Below, one piece after another: positions 1-6,491 of a stretch of 8,102 bases of DNA (its first letter is position 1; each line of letters begins with the position of its first letter). The DNA is from Clostridiales bacterium (lineage in GTDB: Bacteria; Bacillota_A; Clostridia; Oscillospirales; Oscillospiraceae). Under the pieces are notes generated by a model. That model was not told the DNA's origin. It searched no databases and worked only from the letters and a program-made list of their open reading frames with translations. Both the position numbers and the translations under genes were made by a program. The stretch covers positions 1-8,102 of the forward strand of contig JALFGI010000299.1 in NCBI GenBank assembly GCA_022777455.1. The letters are read 5' to 3'.

Positions 1-531
1 GAGGATTATTTGAGAATGGCAAAAGCGGCCTACGGATTCCTTTCTCTTAGAAAAAAGGAGCCAGTTTCTGGGTTTGGATTAAGGGAGTTTTACCCTCTGC
101 GATTTATTAAACAGGTAATCTCAATGTTTTGCTCGATAAACGATTTTGATGATCTACGAATGAAGCCTTTGCGTGAGTTTGTAAAGGACAAGTATGCTTC
201 TGGATTAGATAAGTCGCAATATAAAATCTGTATGTATTTTACGGAAAGCCAACTGATAAAACAAAATGGATTAAGCGTGACAGTTCATTTGCTTGATACG
301 GGCATCGAAGCGATGGCAATCAGTGAGATAACTGCATTTCCTCTTGGATTTCTGCTATACTTTGACCCGACAGATGGGTGGGGTTATCGGGGTATCGACA
401 TTACAAGCTTCTGCACTGCAAAGTATGATGATTGCCTCGATTTGGAAGTGCCACTCTTAGTATTTGAAGTAAACAGTTGGATTACAGGGGATTTTCGTAC
501 AAGAGAAGAAATTGCAGAGTGTTTCAAATAG
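1..531 (+). CDS. Hypothetical protein, probably 5'-truncated by the window edge
   Basis: The frame is open from base 1 to the TAG at 529-531. Possible starts inside the window are TTG at 10 (5 nt after a GAGG at 1-4) and ATG at 16, giving 173 or 171 residues. Because the frame runs to the edge without a stop, this may equally be the C-terminal part of a longer protein. I do not recognise the family. There is no membrane segment or signal peptide. The N-terminal third is basic and helical-looking, and the rest looks like a mixed alpha/beta fold with hydrophobic strands (AFPLGFLLYFDP) and a C-terminal WITGDFRTREEI segment. It is AT-rich like the TRD-coding parts of hsdS, lies 51 nt upstream of hsdS on the same strand and in the same reading frame, and may belong to the same accessory locus. 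It does not resemble the helicase or nuclease motifs of HsdR. The coding call is fairly safe; the function is unknown. Confidence 0.6.
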   Translation, partial: EDYLRMAKAAYGFLSLRKKEPVSGFGLREFYPLRFIKQVISMFCSINDFDDLRMKPLREFVKDKYASGLDKSQYKICMYFTESQLIKQNGLSVTVHLLDTGIEAMAISEITAFPLGFLLYFDPTDGWGYRGIDITSFCTAKYDDCLDLEVPLLVFEVNSWITGDFRTREEIAECFK

Positions 532-582
532 AGTAAATTTGAGAATAACACAAAAGAAGCAATCGGTAGGTTTGATTATAAA

Positions 583-1755
583 ATGAAAATATTGGAAATT
601 TGCCAGATAAATCCATCAAAGCGGATTGACATCCCTGAGGAGCAAGTGATTTCTTTTGTTCCCATGGATGCGGTCACGAAAGATGGAAAAATTGATAAAT
701 CAAAGACAATTCTATATTCAAGGGCGAAGAATTATTCTGTTTTTCAAAATGGTGATGTTTTATTTGCAAAAATTACACCATGCATGGAAAATGGGAAAGG
801 ATGTATTGCGAAGAACCTTCATAATGGTTTTGGTGCGGGGAGCACGGAATTCATTGTTCTACGACCTAAACATGAACTCGTGACAGCTGAATGGATTTAT
901 TATTTCTTGTCTCAAAAGCAATTTCGTTTACAGTGTCAACAACATATGACTGGTAGCGCAGGGCAAAAGAGAGTTCCACAAAAATACCTTGAAACTTGTG
1001 AGGTACCAGTTCCTTCAATCTGTGATCAAAGACGAATTATTGCCCGGATTGAGGAACTGTTCTCCGAACTGGATAACGGCGTGGAAACCCTGCGGAAAAC
1101 AAAGCAGCAGCTGGCGGTGTATCGGCAGGCAGTACTCAAGGAGGCATTTTCACACATCGCGGAAAAGAAAACCATTCGGGAAATGTCTTCTATTGTAACC
1201 AGTGGCTCCAGAGGGTGGGCACAGTATTACAGCGACCATGGAGCAAAGTTTATTCGCATCGGTAATTTGACCCGTGATCGTATTCATATCGACCTCAGCG
1301 ATATTCAGTATGTAGCCTTGCCCGATGATGCAGAGGGAAAGCGTACACAGCTGCAGCCCAATGACGTACTCGTGTCAATTACAGCAGATTTGGGTAGCGT
1401 TGGTCTTGTTCCTGATAATATTGGGGAGGCTTATGTGAATCAGCATATTGCCATGATTCGCTTTCATAATCCAGTGCAGGGAAAAATGATGGCATGGTAT
1501 TTGCGTAGCGACTACGGACAAGAAGATTTGCTAAGAAATAAGCGGGGCGGCGGTAAACTCGGCCTCGGCCTGGATGACATTCGTGATTCAAGAGTACCGG
1601 TTGTTTCTGACAAGGAGGCAAAGCGTATTCTTGAAATGATTGATGCACGCCTTTCAGCCTGCGACAGTATAGAGAAAACCGTTGATACTGCATTACAGCA
1701 GGCAGAAGCCATGCGGCAGAGTATTTTGAAACGTGCTTTTGAGGGGAGGGTGTGA
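583..1755 (+). CDS. hsdS: Type I restriction-modification system specificity subunit HsdS
   Basis: This is the DNA-recognition subunit of a type I restriction-modification enzyme. Two target recognition domains (TRDs) each read half of a bipartite site, and helical spacers dock HsdM. The 390 residues show the full pattern: TRD1 at about 1-146 (FVPMDAV, GDVLFAKITPCMENGKG, ending VPVPS), a central helical region at 148-190 (QRRIIARIEELF...RQAVLKEAF), TRD2 at about 196-340 (IRIGNLT, NDVLVSITADLG, VPVVSD), and a distal helix at 343-390 ending RQSILKRAFEGRV. The paired RQAVLKEAF and RQSILKRAF helices are the internal repeat typical of HsdS. The N-terminus is a little short, with TRD1 starting almost at Met1, but no ATG, GTG or TTG lies in frame between the upstream TAG (529-531) and ATG 583. 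The Shine-Dalgarno is weak (GGTAGG at 565-570). TRD1 is AT-rich while the central helix is GC-richer, which fits domain exchange. The target sequence cannot be read from the protein. Confidence 0.95.
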   Translation: MKILEICQINPSKRIDIPEEQVISFVPMDAVTKDGKIDKSKTILYSRAKNYSVFQNGDVLFAKITPCMENGKGCIAKNLHNGFGAGSTEFIVLRPKHELVTAEWIYYFLSQKQFRLQCQQHMTGSAGQKRVPQKYLETCEVPVPSICDQRRIIARIEELFSELDNGVETLRKTKQQLAVYRQAVLKEAFSHIAEKKTIREMSSIVTSGSRGWAQYYSDHGAKFIRIGNLTRDRIHIDLSDIQYVALPDDAEGKRTQLQPNDVLVSITADLGSVGLVPDNIGEAYVNQHIAMIRFHNPVQGKMMAWYLRSDYGQEDLLRNKRGGGKLGLGLDDIRDSRVPVVSDKEAKRILEMIDARLSACDSIEKTVDTALQQAEAMRQSILKRAFEGRV

Positions 1756-1757
1756 AT

Positions 1758-2351
1758 ATGGACGCAGAATGGGTAATGGTATGGATTACAGCGGTTTATG
1801 TGATTGCCACGATTTTAATATGTTATGCAAATTTGAAATCTGCAAGAGCTACAAGAGAGCAGGTTGCGGAATCTAAACGCCAATTTGAAGAATCAAAGCG
1901 GTTAGAAAAGATGCCGTATTTTGATATAACTGTTTTGGAGAAAACAGAAGATTATAACTTCTTTGATCCAGATATAACGTTGTCGCTTTCCCAAAAACAA
2001 TCCGGGGGAAGTAAAATCTTTCCAATTTCATTGCAGTTTACAAATATTGGTTCTGGGACAGCTGCGGACTTAACATTTAGGCAAGGTGACACCACAACCT
2101 CTCTTGTAGAGCAGCTTCCTTTCACATCTCTTGGAAGCGACAAAAGCCAAGTCTTATGCTGCCATTTTAACTATTCAGTAGAATCAATTTTCTCTACTCT
2201 TTCCTCAGAAATCCCATTATTTCTGAGATACCGGGATTTGCTCGGCAACTACTATCAGCAGAAAATTGTGTTCAGCTTTAGTGTTATGTCAGAAGAAGAA
2301 ATAGGATTGAAAGGGATTATTACATCAGTTCCCGAATTAGAAACAATATAA
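1758..2351 (+). CDS. Small membrane-anchored protein of unknown function, within the hsd locus
   Basis: From ATG 1758 the protein has 197 residues. A GTG at 1752 in the same frame would add two residues, but it sits almost on the Shine-Dalgarno GGGGAGGG (1743-1750), so ATG with 7 nt spacing is preferred. Residues 5-24 form one hydrophobic membrane segment with no signal-peptidase site. Residues 28-52 are highly charged and coiled-coil-like (REQVAESKRQFEESKRLEK), followed by a beta-rich soluble domain with FTNIGSGTAADLTF at about 94-107 and YRDLLGNYYQQ at about 158-168. The layout of one N-terminal helix, a short coiled coil and a beta-sandwich with an N-x-G-x-G motif is a recurrent type of uncharacterised bacterial protein. 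The charged linker probably faces the cytoplasm. It begins 2 nt after hsdS and ends 17 nt before hsdM, so it is very likely co-transcribed and may be an accessory of the locus. No enzymatic motif is visible and I assign no function. Confidence 0.8.
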   Translation: MDAEWVMVWITAVYVIATILICYANLKSARATREQVAESKRQFEESKRLEKMPYFDITVLEKTEDYNFFDPDITLSLSQKQSGGSKIFPISLQFTNIGSGTAADLTFRQGDTTTSLVEQLPFTSLGSDKSQVLCCHFNYSVESIFSTLSSEIPLFLRYRDLLGNYYQQKIVFSFSVMSEEEIGLKGIITSVPELETI

Positions 2352-2354
2352 AAC

Positions 2355-2359
2355 AAGGA
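2355..2359 (+). promoter_or_regulatory. Ribosome binding site deciding the hsdM start
   Basis: AAGGA ends 9 nt before ATG 2369. The alternative in-frame TTG at 2360 directly abuts it and would leave no spacer, so ATG 2369 is the start. Confidence 0.7.
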
Positions 2360-2368
2360 TTGAGCAAT

Positions 2369-3856
2369 ATGCCTGAACAAACATCCTCCATCGTCTCCAA
2401 GGTCTGGAGCCTGTGCAACCCCCTGCGGGATGACGGCGTGTCCTATGGAGACTATCTGGAGCAGCTGACCTACCTCATCTTTCTGAAAATGTCGGATGAG
2501 TACGCTAAGCCGCCCTACAAAAAAGAGACCGGCATCCCGGAGGGCTTCACCTGGCTGGATATGAACAGCCTCAAGGGTGCGGAGCTGGAAGAGCAATACA
2601 AGGCCACGCTGGAAACGCTGGGGCAGCAGGGCGGCCTGCTGGGTCAGATTTTCAAGCAGGCCACCAACAAGATCAGCAATGCCGCCATCCTCTACAAGGT
2701 GGTGCAGATGATCGACAAGGAAAAATGGGTCTCTATGTCCTCCGATGTCAAGGGCGAGATCTACGAGGGCCTGCTCCAGAAGAACGCCGAAGACGTGAAA
2801 AGCGGCGCGGGCCAGTATTTTACGCCCCGCCCCCTGATCCGGGCCATGGTGAAGTGCCTGCGCCCGGAACCCTTGAAGACCATCGCCGACCCCTGCTGCG
2901 GCAGCGGCGGCTTCTTCCTGGCGGCACAGGAATTTCTCACCGACCCGAAAAATTACCAGCTCACCCGGGAGGAAAAGCAGTTCCTGAAAAACGAAACCTT
3001 CTACGGCAACGAACTGGTGCGCAACACCTTCAAAATGGCGCTGATGAATCTGTATCTGCACAACATCGGCGATATTTACGGCAACGTCCCCGTCACTCTG
3101 GGGGACGCCCTGCTGACTGACCCCGGCTACCGGGTGGATTATGTGCTGACCAACCCACCCTTCGGCAAAAAATCCTCCATCTCCGTCACCAATGAGGAGG
3201 GCGAAGAGGAGGACGAGGAGCTGGTGTACAACCGGCAGGATTTCTGGACCACCAGCTCCAACAAGCAGCTCAATTTCATTCAGCACATCAACACCATCCT
3301 GAAACCCACCGGCCGGGCCGCCGTGGTGGTGCCGGACAACGTGCTCTTTGAAGGCGGCGCGGGGGAGACCATCCGCAGAAAGCTGCTGGAAACCACCGAG
3401 CTGCACACCATTCTCCGCCTGCCCACCGGCATCTTCTACAAGCCCGGTGTCAAGGCCAACGTGCTTTTCTTCGACAAGCGCCCGGCCAGCCCGGAAAGGC
3501 AGACGAAAGATATCTGGATTTACGATTTCCGCACCAATATCCATTTCACCCTGAAGCAGCATCCCATGACCGATACCGATCTGGATGACTTTATCCGCTG
3601 CTACCACCCGGAGAACCGCCACGAACGGACGGAAACCTGGTCGGAAGCCAACCCCGATGGCCGCTGGCGGAGGTTCAGCGCAGAGGACATCCTGAAGCGG
3701 GACAAAGCCAGCCTGGACATCTTCTGGATCAAGGACAAGTCCCTGGCCGATCTGGACAGCCTGCCCGATCCCGACGAACTGGCCGCGGATATCATTGAAA
3801 ATTTGCAGTCCGCGCTGGATAGTTTCCATGAGCTGATGTCATCCCTGCAAAAATAA
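2369..3856 (+). CDS. hsdM: Type I restriction-modification system N6-adenine methyltransferase subunit HsdM
   Basis: HsdM transfers a methyl group from S-adenosylmethionine to adenine N6 at the site chosen by HsdS; two HsdM plus one HsdS form the methylase. From ATG 2369 it has 495 residues, near the usual family length of about 500. The N-terminal helical HsdM_N domain carries VWSLCNPLRDDGVSYGDYLE and LIFLKMSDEYAKPP. The catalytic domain has GQYFTPRPLIRAMV at about 148-161, the SAM-binding motif I DPCCGSGG at 174-181, and the adenine-methylase motif IV NPPF at 262-265. The C-terminal helical tail (LDIFWIKDKSLADLDSLPD and on) fits docking to HsdS. All catalytic motifs are intact. The gene is clearly GC-rich: bases 2881-2940 count 40 G+C of 60, against 18 of 60 in hsdS bases 721-780. 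It lies 17 nt after the membrane-protein gene, and a terminator follows. With no hsdR in the window, whether the system restricts DNA cannot be judged. Confidence 0.96.
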   Translation: MPEQTSSIVSKVWSLCNPLRDDGVSYGDYLEQLTYLIFLKMSDEYAKPPYKKETGIPEGFTWLDMNSLKGAELEEQYKATLETLGQQGGLLGQIFKQATNKISNAAILYKVVQMIDKEKWVSMSSDVKGEIYEGLLQKNAEDVKSGAGQYFTPRPLIRAMVKCLRPEPLKTIADPCCGSGGFFLAAQEFLTDPKNYQLTREEKQFLKNETFYGNELVRNTFKMALMNLYLHNIGDIYGNVPVTLGDALLTDPGYRVDYVLTNPPFGKKSSISVTNEEGEEEDEELVYNRQDFWTTSSNKQLNFIQHINTILKPTGRAAVVVPDNVLFEGGAGETIRRKLLETTELHTILRLPTGIFYKPGVKANVLFFDKRPASPERQTKDIWIYDFRTNIHFTLKQHPMTDTDLDDFIRCYHPENRHERTETWSEANPDGRWRRFSAEDILKRDKASLDIFWIKDKSLADLDSLPDPDELAADIIENLQSALDSFHELMSSLQK

Positions 3857-3896
3857 TCCAATGCGTAAACACCATGCCGCTGCAAAGTAAGCGTCA

Positions 3897-3948
3897 AAGC
3901 CAGGGACATCCCGGAGTTTTGTACTCTGGGATGCCTCTGGTTTATTTT
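3897..3948 (+). terminator. Rho-independent terminator after hsdM
   Basis: The arms 3900-3917 and 3923-3940 pair over 18 positions with two G-T wobbles and one A-C mismatch, around the loop TTTGT. The stem can be extended by AAG/TTT pairs. It is followed by TTTATTTT (3941-3948). It lies 41 nt past the hsdM stop, which suits the end of the restriction-modification transcript. The T-tract is interrupted by one A, and the tail on the other strand is poor, so it most likely acts in the + direction only. Confidence 0.75.
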
Positions 3949-3952
3949 CCTA

Positions 3953-4121
3953 AGGCAACACCGCGATCAGATCAAATGGGCATCTTGCTGTCAACCACAG
4001 CGTATAAGGGATGCTTAAGGTTTGGATTTACCCGACTTTTTCTGCATTTCCTGAATCTTTCAAAACCAAATTGGGGGCAAAAATCCGCCGAAGCCTCATC
4101 TCCCATTGTGCGGTGTTGCCC
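3953..4121. mobile_element. Candidate MITE-like element with 11-bp terminal inverted repeats
   Basis: GGCAACACCGC at 3954-3964 is matched perfectly by its reverse complement GCGGTGTTGCC at 4110-4120. One further base on each side (A3953, C4121) is followed by TA (3951-3952 and 4122-4123), so the element is about 169 bp within TA dinucleotides, as expected for a TA target duplication of the IS630/Tc1-mariner type. A second, looser similarity (AATGGG near both ends) may extend the repeats. No convincing gene lies inside: the open frames on both strands cross the element boundaries and have no ribosome binding site. It could be a non-autonomous transposon or a solo insertion-sequence remnant. 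The inverted repeat is seen directly; the mobility is inferred. Confidence 0.5.
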
Positions 4122-4136
4122 TATAATAATTACCCC

Positions 4137-4160
4137 CTGACCTTCATTAAAGAAGGTCAG
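4137..4160. repeat. Perfect 9-bp hairpin upstream of the phosphorylase operon
   Basis: CTGACCTTC (4137-4145) and GAAGGTCAG (4152-4160) pair perfectly around the loop ATTAAA. No T-tract follows directly (AGGGAGCTGCTTTCTT), so it is a poor intrinsic terminator. It might be an operator or a leftover of a mobile element. It lies about 80 bases upstream of the proposed -35 box. Confidence 0.5.
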
Positions 4161-4199
4161 AGGGAGCTGCTTTCTTAACTTATGGACATTGTCCCAAAG

Positions 4200-4222
4200 T
4201 CCAGTGAGAATTTTTCCAGTGA
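4200..4222 (+). promoter_or_regulatory. Direct repeat TCCAGTGA, candidate regulator site
   Basis: TCCAGTGA occurs at 4200-4207 and again at 4215-4222, with a 15-bp period, ending 18 bp before the proposed -35 box. The position would suit an activator of the phosphorylase operon. The short length makes chance a real alternative. Confidence 0.3.
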
Positions 4223-4240
4223 AGAAGCATGATTCCTGCA

Positions 4241-4270
4241 TTGCCCGGTTGTGCGGGACTATGGTATGCT
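4241..4270 (+). promoter_or_regulatory. Putative sigma-A promoter of the phosphorylase-sulfatase operon
   Basis: TTGCCC (4241-4246, 4 of 6 to TTGACA) and TATGCT (4265-4270, 4 of 6 to TATAAT) are 18 bp apart. TGG directly before the -10 box makes it an extended -10 promoter. Transcription would begin near 4277, leaving a leader of about 26 nt before ATG 4303. A small dyad CCCG...CGGG (4244-4257) lies in the spacer and could be an operator. Confidence 0.45.
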
Positions 4271-4287
4271 ACAGGAGACAAAACAGC

Positions 4288-4294
4288 AAAGGAG
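4288..4294 (+). promoter_or_regulatory. Ribosome binding site of the GH112 gene
   Basis: AAAGGAG lies 8 nt before ATG 4303. It fixes the start there and not at the TTG at 4189, which would add 38 residues unlike the family N-terminus. Confidence 0.85.
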
Positions 4295-4302
4295 CGTTTC
4301 CT

Positions 4303-6468
4303 ATGGAAGCTAAGAAAACCGGCTCGGTGACCATCCCGACGGATTTGGATGTGGTGCCTCAGACGCTGGAAATTCTGAAAAAATGGGGTGCGGATGCCAT
4401 CCGGGACTGCGACGGTACGGATTTCCCGGCGGAGCTCCGGAACCAGAATGCCAAAATCTACGCCACCTATTATACCACCCGCAAGGACAATGCCTGGGCC
4501 AGGGAAAATCCCGACGAAATCCAGCAGTGCTATATCATGACCGGCTTTCACACCGCTGAAGAGGGACCGCTCTCCATCTGTCTGATGCAGGGGATTTCCC
4601 CGGAGCTGCTGCAGGTGAACACCCGGGACGATTGGAAACGCTGGTGGGAGGTTGTGGACCGCACCACCGGGGCACCTCTGAATCCCCGGTGTTGGGACTA
4701 TGACAAGGATAGCGGCTGCGTGGTCATTCCCAACCCGGAAAGCTACCATCAGTACACCGTGGCGTTCCTCGCCTACATCATCTGGGACCCGGTGCATATG
4801 TATAACGCCGTGACCAACAACTGGCAGAACTTCGAGCATCAGCTCACCTTTGACGTTCGCCAGCCCAAGACCCACGATTTCACCATGGAGCGGCTGCGGA
4901 AATTCATTCAGGAGCACCCCTATGTGAACGTGATTCGCTTCACCACCTTCTTCCACCAGTTCACCCTGATTTTCGATGAGCTGAAGCGGGAAAAATACGT
5001 GGATTGGTACGGTTATTCCGCGTCCGTCTCTCCCTATATCCTGGAGAAATTTGAGCGGGAGGTGGGCTACCGGTTCCGTCCCGAATACATCGTGGATCAG
5101 GGCTACTACAACAACCAGTACCGGATTCCCTCCAAAGAGTATCAGGACTTCCAGGCCTTCCAGCGCCGGGAGGTGGCCGCCCTGTGCAGGGAAATGGTGG
5201 ACATCACCCATGAATACGGACTGGAAGCCATGATGTTCCTAGGCGATCACTGGATTGGCACCGAGCCCTTCATGGACGAGTGGAGGACCATCGGGCTGGA
5301 CGCGGTGGTGGGCTCCGTGGGCAACGGCTCCACCCTGCGGCTGATTTCCGACATCCCCGGCGTCAGGTACACCGAGGGCCGGTTCCTGCCCTATTTCTTC
5401 CCGGATACCTTCCACGAGGGGGGCGACCCGGTGAAGGAAGCCAGGGAAAACTGGGTCACCGCCCGCAGAGCCATCCTGCGCAAGCCCATCGACCGCATTG
5501 GCTACGGCGGATATCTGAAGCTGGCGCTGCAATTCCCGGACTTCGTGGACTATATCGAGTCGGTGTGCGACGAGTTCCGGCTGCTGTATGAAAACATCCG
5601 GGGCACCACCCCCTACTGCGTGAAGACTGTGGCGGTGCTGAACTGCTGGGGCAGAATGCGCTCCTGGGGCTGCCATATGGTGCACCATGCCCTGTATCAG
5701 AAGCAGAACTATTCCTATGCCGGCGTCATCGAGGCGCTGTCCGGCGCTCCCTTTGATGTGAAGTTTATCTCCTTTGAGGATATTCGGAAGGATCCGGCCA
5801 TTCTGGATTCCGTTGACGTCATCCTCAATGTGGGCGACGGTGACACGGCCCACACCGGCGGAAGCGAATGGGAGGACCCCGCAATTTCCGTGCCCATCCG
5901 GCGGTTTGTCCACCGGGGCGGCGGCATCATCGGCGTGGGTGAGCCTGCCGGGCACCAGTACCAGGGCCGCTATTTGCAGCTGGCCGGGGAGCTGGGCGTG
6001 GAAAAGGAAACCGGCCTGACCCTCAACTACGACAAATACAACTGGGAAGAGCACCGGGATCACTTTATCCTGGAAGATGTGACCGGTGAGGTGGACTTCG
6101 GCGAGGGCAAGAAGAATATCTACGCCCTGGAAGGGACCACCATTCTGATGCAGCGGGAGAAGGAAGTGCAGCTGGCCGTGAAGAATTGCGGCAAGGGCAG
6201 AGGCGTCTACATCTCCGGCCTGCCCTACAGCTTCCAAAACAGCCGTCTTCTGTACCGTGCCATTCTCTGGGCCGCCCATGGCGAAGAGGCGCTGACCAAG
6301 TGGTTCTCTACCAACTATCATGTGGAGGTTCATGCCTTCCCGAAAAACGGAAAATACTGCGTGGTCAACAACACCTATGAGCCCCAGGTTACCACCATCT
6401 TCACGGACAGAGATTCCTTTGAGCTCCACCTGGATTCCAACGAAATTCGCTGGTACCAAATCGGTTGA
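4303..6468 (+). CDS. GH112 beta-galactoside phosphorylase (lacto-N-biose/galacto-N-biose phosphorylase family)
   Basis: This cytoplasmic enzyme splits a beta-galactoside with phosphate, giving alpha-galactose 1-phosphate plus the other sugar. Known family substrates are galacto-N-biose (mucin cores), lacto-N-biose (milk and host glycans) and galactosyl-1,4-rhamnose. The 721 residues match the Bifidobacterium longum enzyme, as I recall it, along the whole length: a (beta/alpha)8 barrel at about 1-440, a Rossmann-like middle domain at about 441-640 and a beta C-terminal domain to 721. Signature blocks include YTVAFLAYIIWDPVHMYN (151-168), IRFTTFFHQFTL (211-222), MFLGDHWIGTEP (311-322) and YTEGRFLPYFFPDTF (356-370). 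Asp315 aligns with the general acid Asp313 of B. longum; Arg34, Asn168, Arg212 and Arg360 align with its Arg32, Asn166, Arg210 and Arg358. No signal peptide. It is shorter than the bifidobacterial protein mainly by a missing insertion near residue 600. Family assignment is very sure; the acceptor sugar is not. The sulfatase gene follows in the same operon. Confidence 0.95.
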   Translation: MEAKKTGSVTIPTDLDVVPQTLEILKKWGADAIRDCDGTDFPAELRNQNAKIYATYYTTRKDNAWARENPDEIQQCYIMTGFHTAEEGPLSICLMQGISPELLQVNTRDDWKRWWEVVDRTTGAPLNPRCWDYDKDSGCVVIPNPESYHQYTVAFLAYIIWDPVHMYNAVTNNWQNFEHQLTFDVRQPKTHDFTMERLRKFIQEHPYVNVIRFTTFFHQFTLIFDELKREKYVDWYGYSASVSPYILEKFEREVGYRFRPEYIVDQGYYNNQYRIPSKEYQDFQAFQRREVAALCREMVDITHEYGLEAMMFLGDHWIGTEPFMDEWRTIGLDAVVGSVGNGSTLRLISDIPGVRYTEGRFLPYFFPDTFHEGGDPVKEARENWVTARRAILRKPIDRIGYGGYLKLALQFPDFVDYIESVCDEFRLLYENIRGTTPYCVKTVAVLNCWGRMRSWGCHMVHHALYQKQNYSYAGVIEALSGAPFDVKFISFEDIRKDPAILDSVDVILNVGDGDTAHTGGSEWEDPAISVPIRRFVHRGGGIIGVGEPAGHQYQGRYLQLAGELGVEKETGLTLNYDKYNWEEHRDHFILEDVTGEVDFGEGKKNIYALEGTTILMQREKEVQLAVKNCGKGRGVYISGLPYSFQNSRLLYRAILWAAHGEEALTKWFSTNYHVEVHAFPKNGKYCVVNNTYEPQVTTIFTDRDSFELHLDSNEIRWYQIG

Positions 6469-6475
6469 CCGCAGC

Positions 6476-6485
6476 AAAGGAGGTG
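6476..6485 (+). promoter_or_regulatory. Ribosome binding site deciding the sulfatase start
   Basis: AAAGGAGGTG, a near-perfect Shine-Dalgarno just after the GH112 stop, has its GGAGG core 8 nt before TTG 6492. The in-frame TTG at 6465, upstream of this site, would ignore it. Confidence 0.75.
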
Positions 6486-6491
6486 CGTGCA

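Noticed and set aside
2255..3829. 524-residue open frame on the minus strand
   Set aside because: It is antisense to hsdM, whose motifs are intact. Long antisense frames are common opposite GC-rich genes, and the translation shows no domain.
3874..4241. Two overlapping short frames, + (3874-4140) and - (3972-4241), in the intergenic region
   Set aside because: They cross the inverted-repeat element ends and the terminator, lack ribosome binding sites and oppose each other. No transposase motif is seen.
4189..4302. N-terminal extension of GH112 from TTG 4189
   Set aside because: The extension overlaps the proposed promoter, has no ribosome binding site and is unlike the family, while ATG 4303 has AAAGGAG at 8 nt.
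4180..5211. 343-residue open frame on the minus strand
   Set aside because: Antisense to GH112, low-complexity translation rich in G, V and H, no ribosome binding site.
6465..6491. Sulfatase start at TTG 6465 overlapping the GH112 stop
   Set aside because: The near-perfect Shine-Dalgarno at 6476-6485 lies downstream of it and points to TTG 6492.
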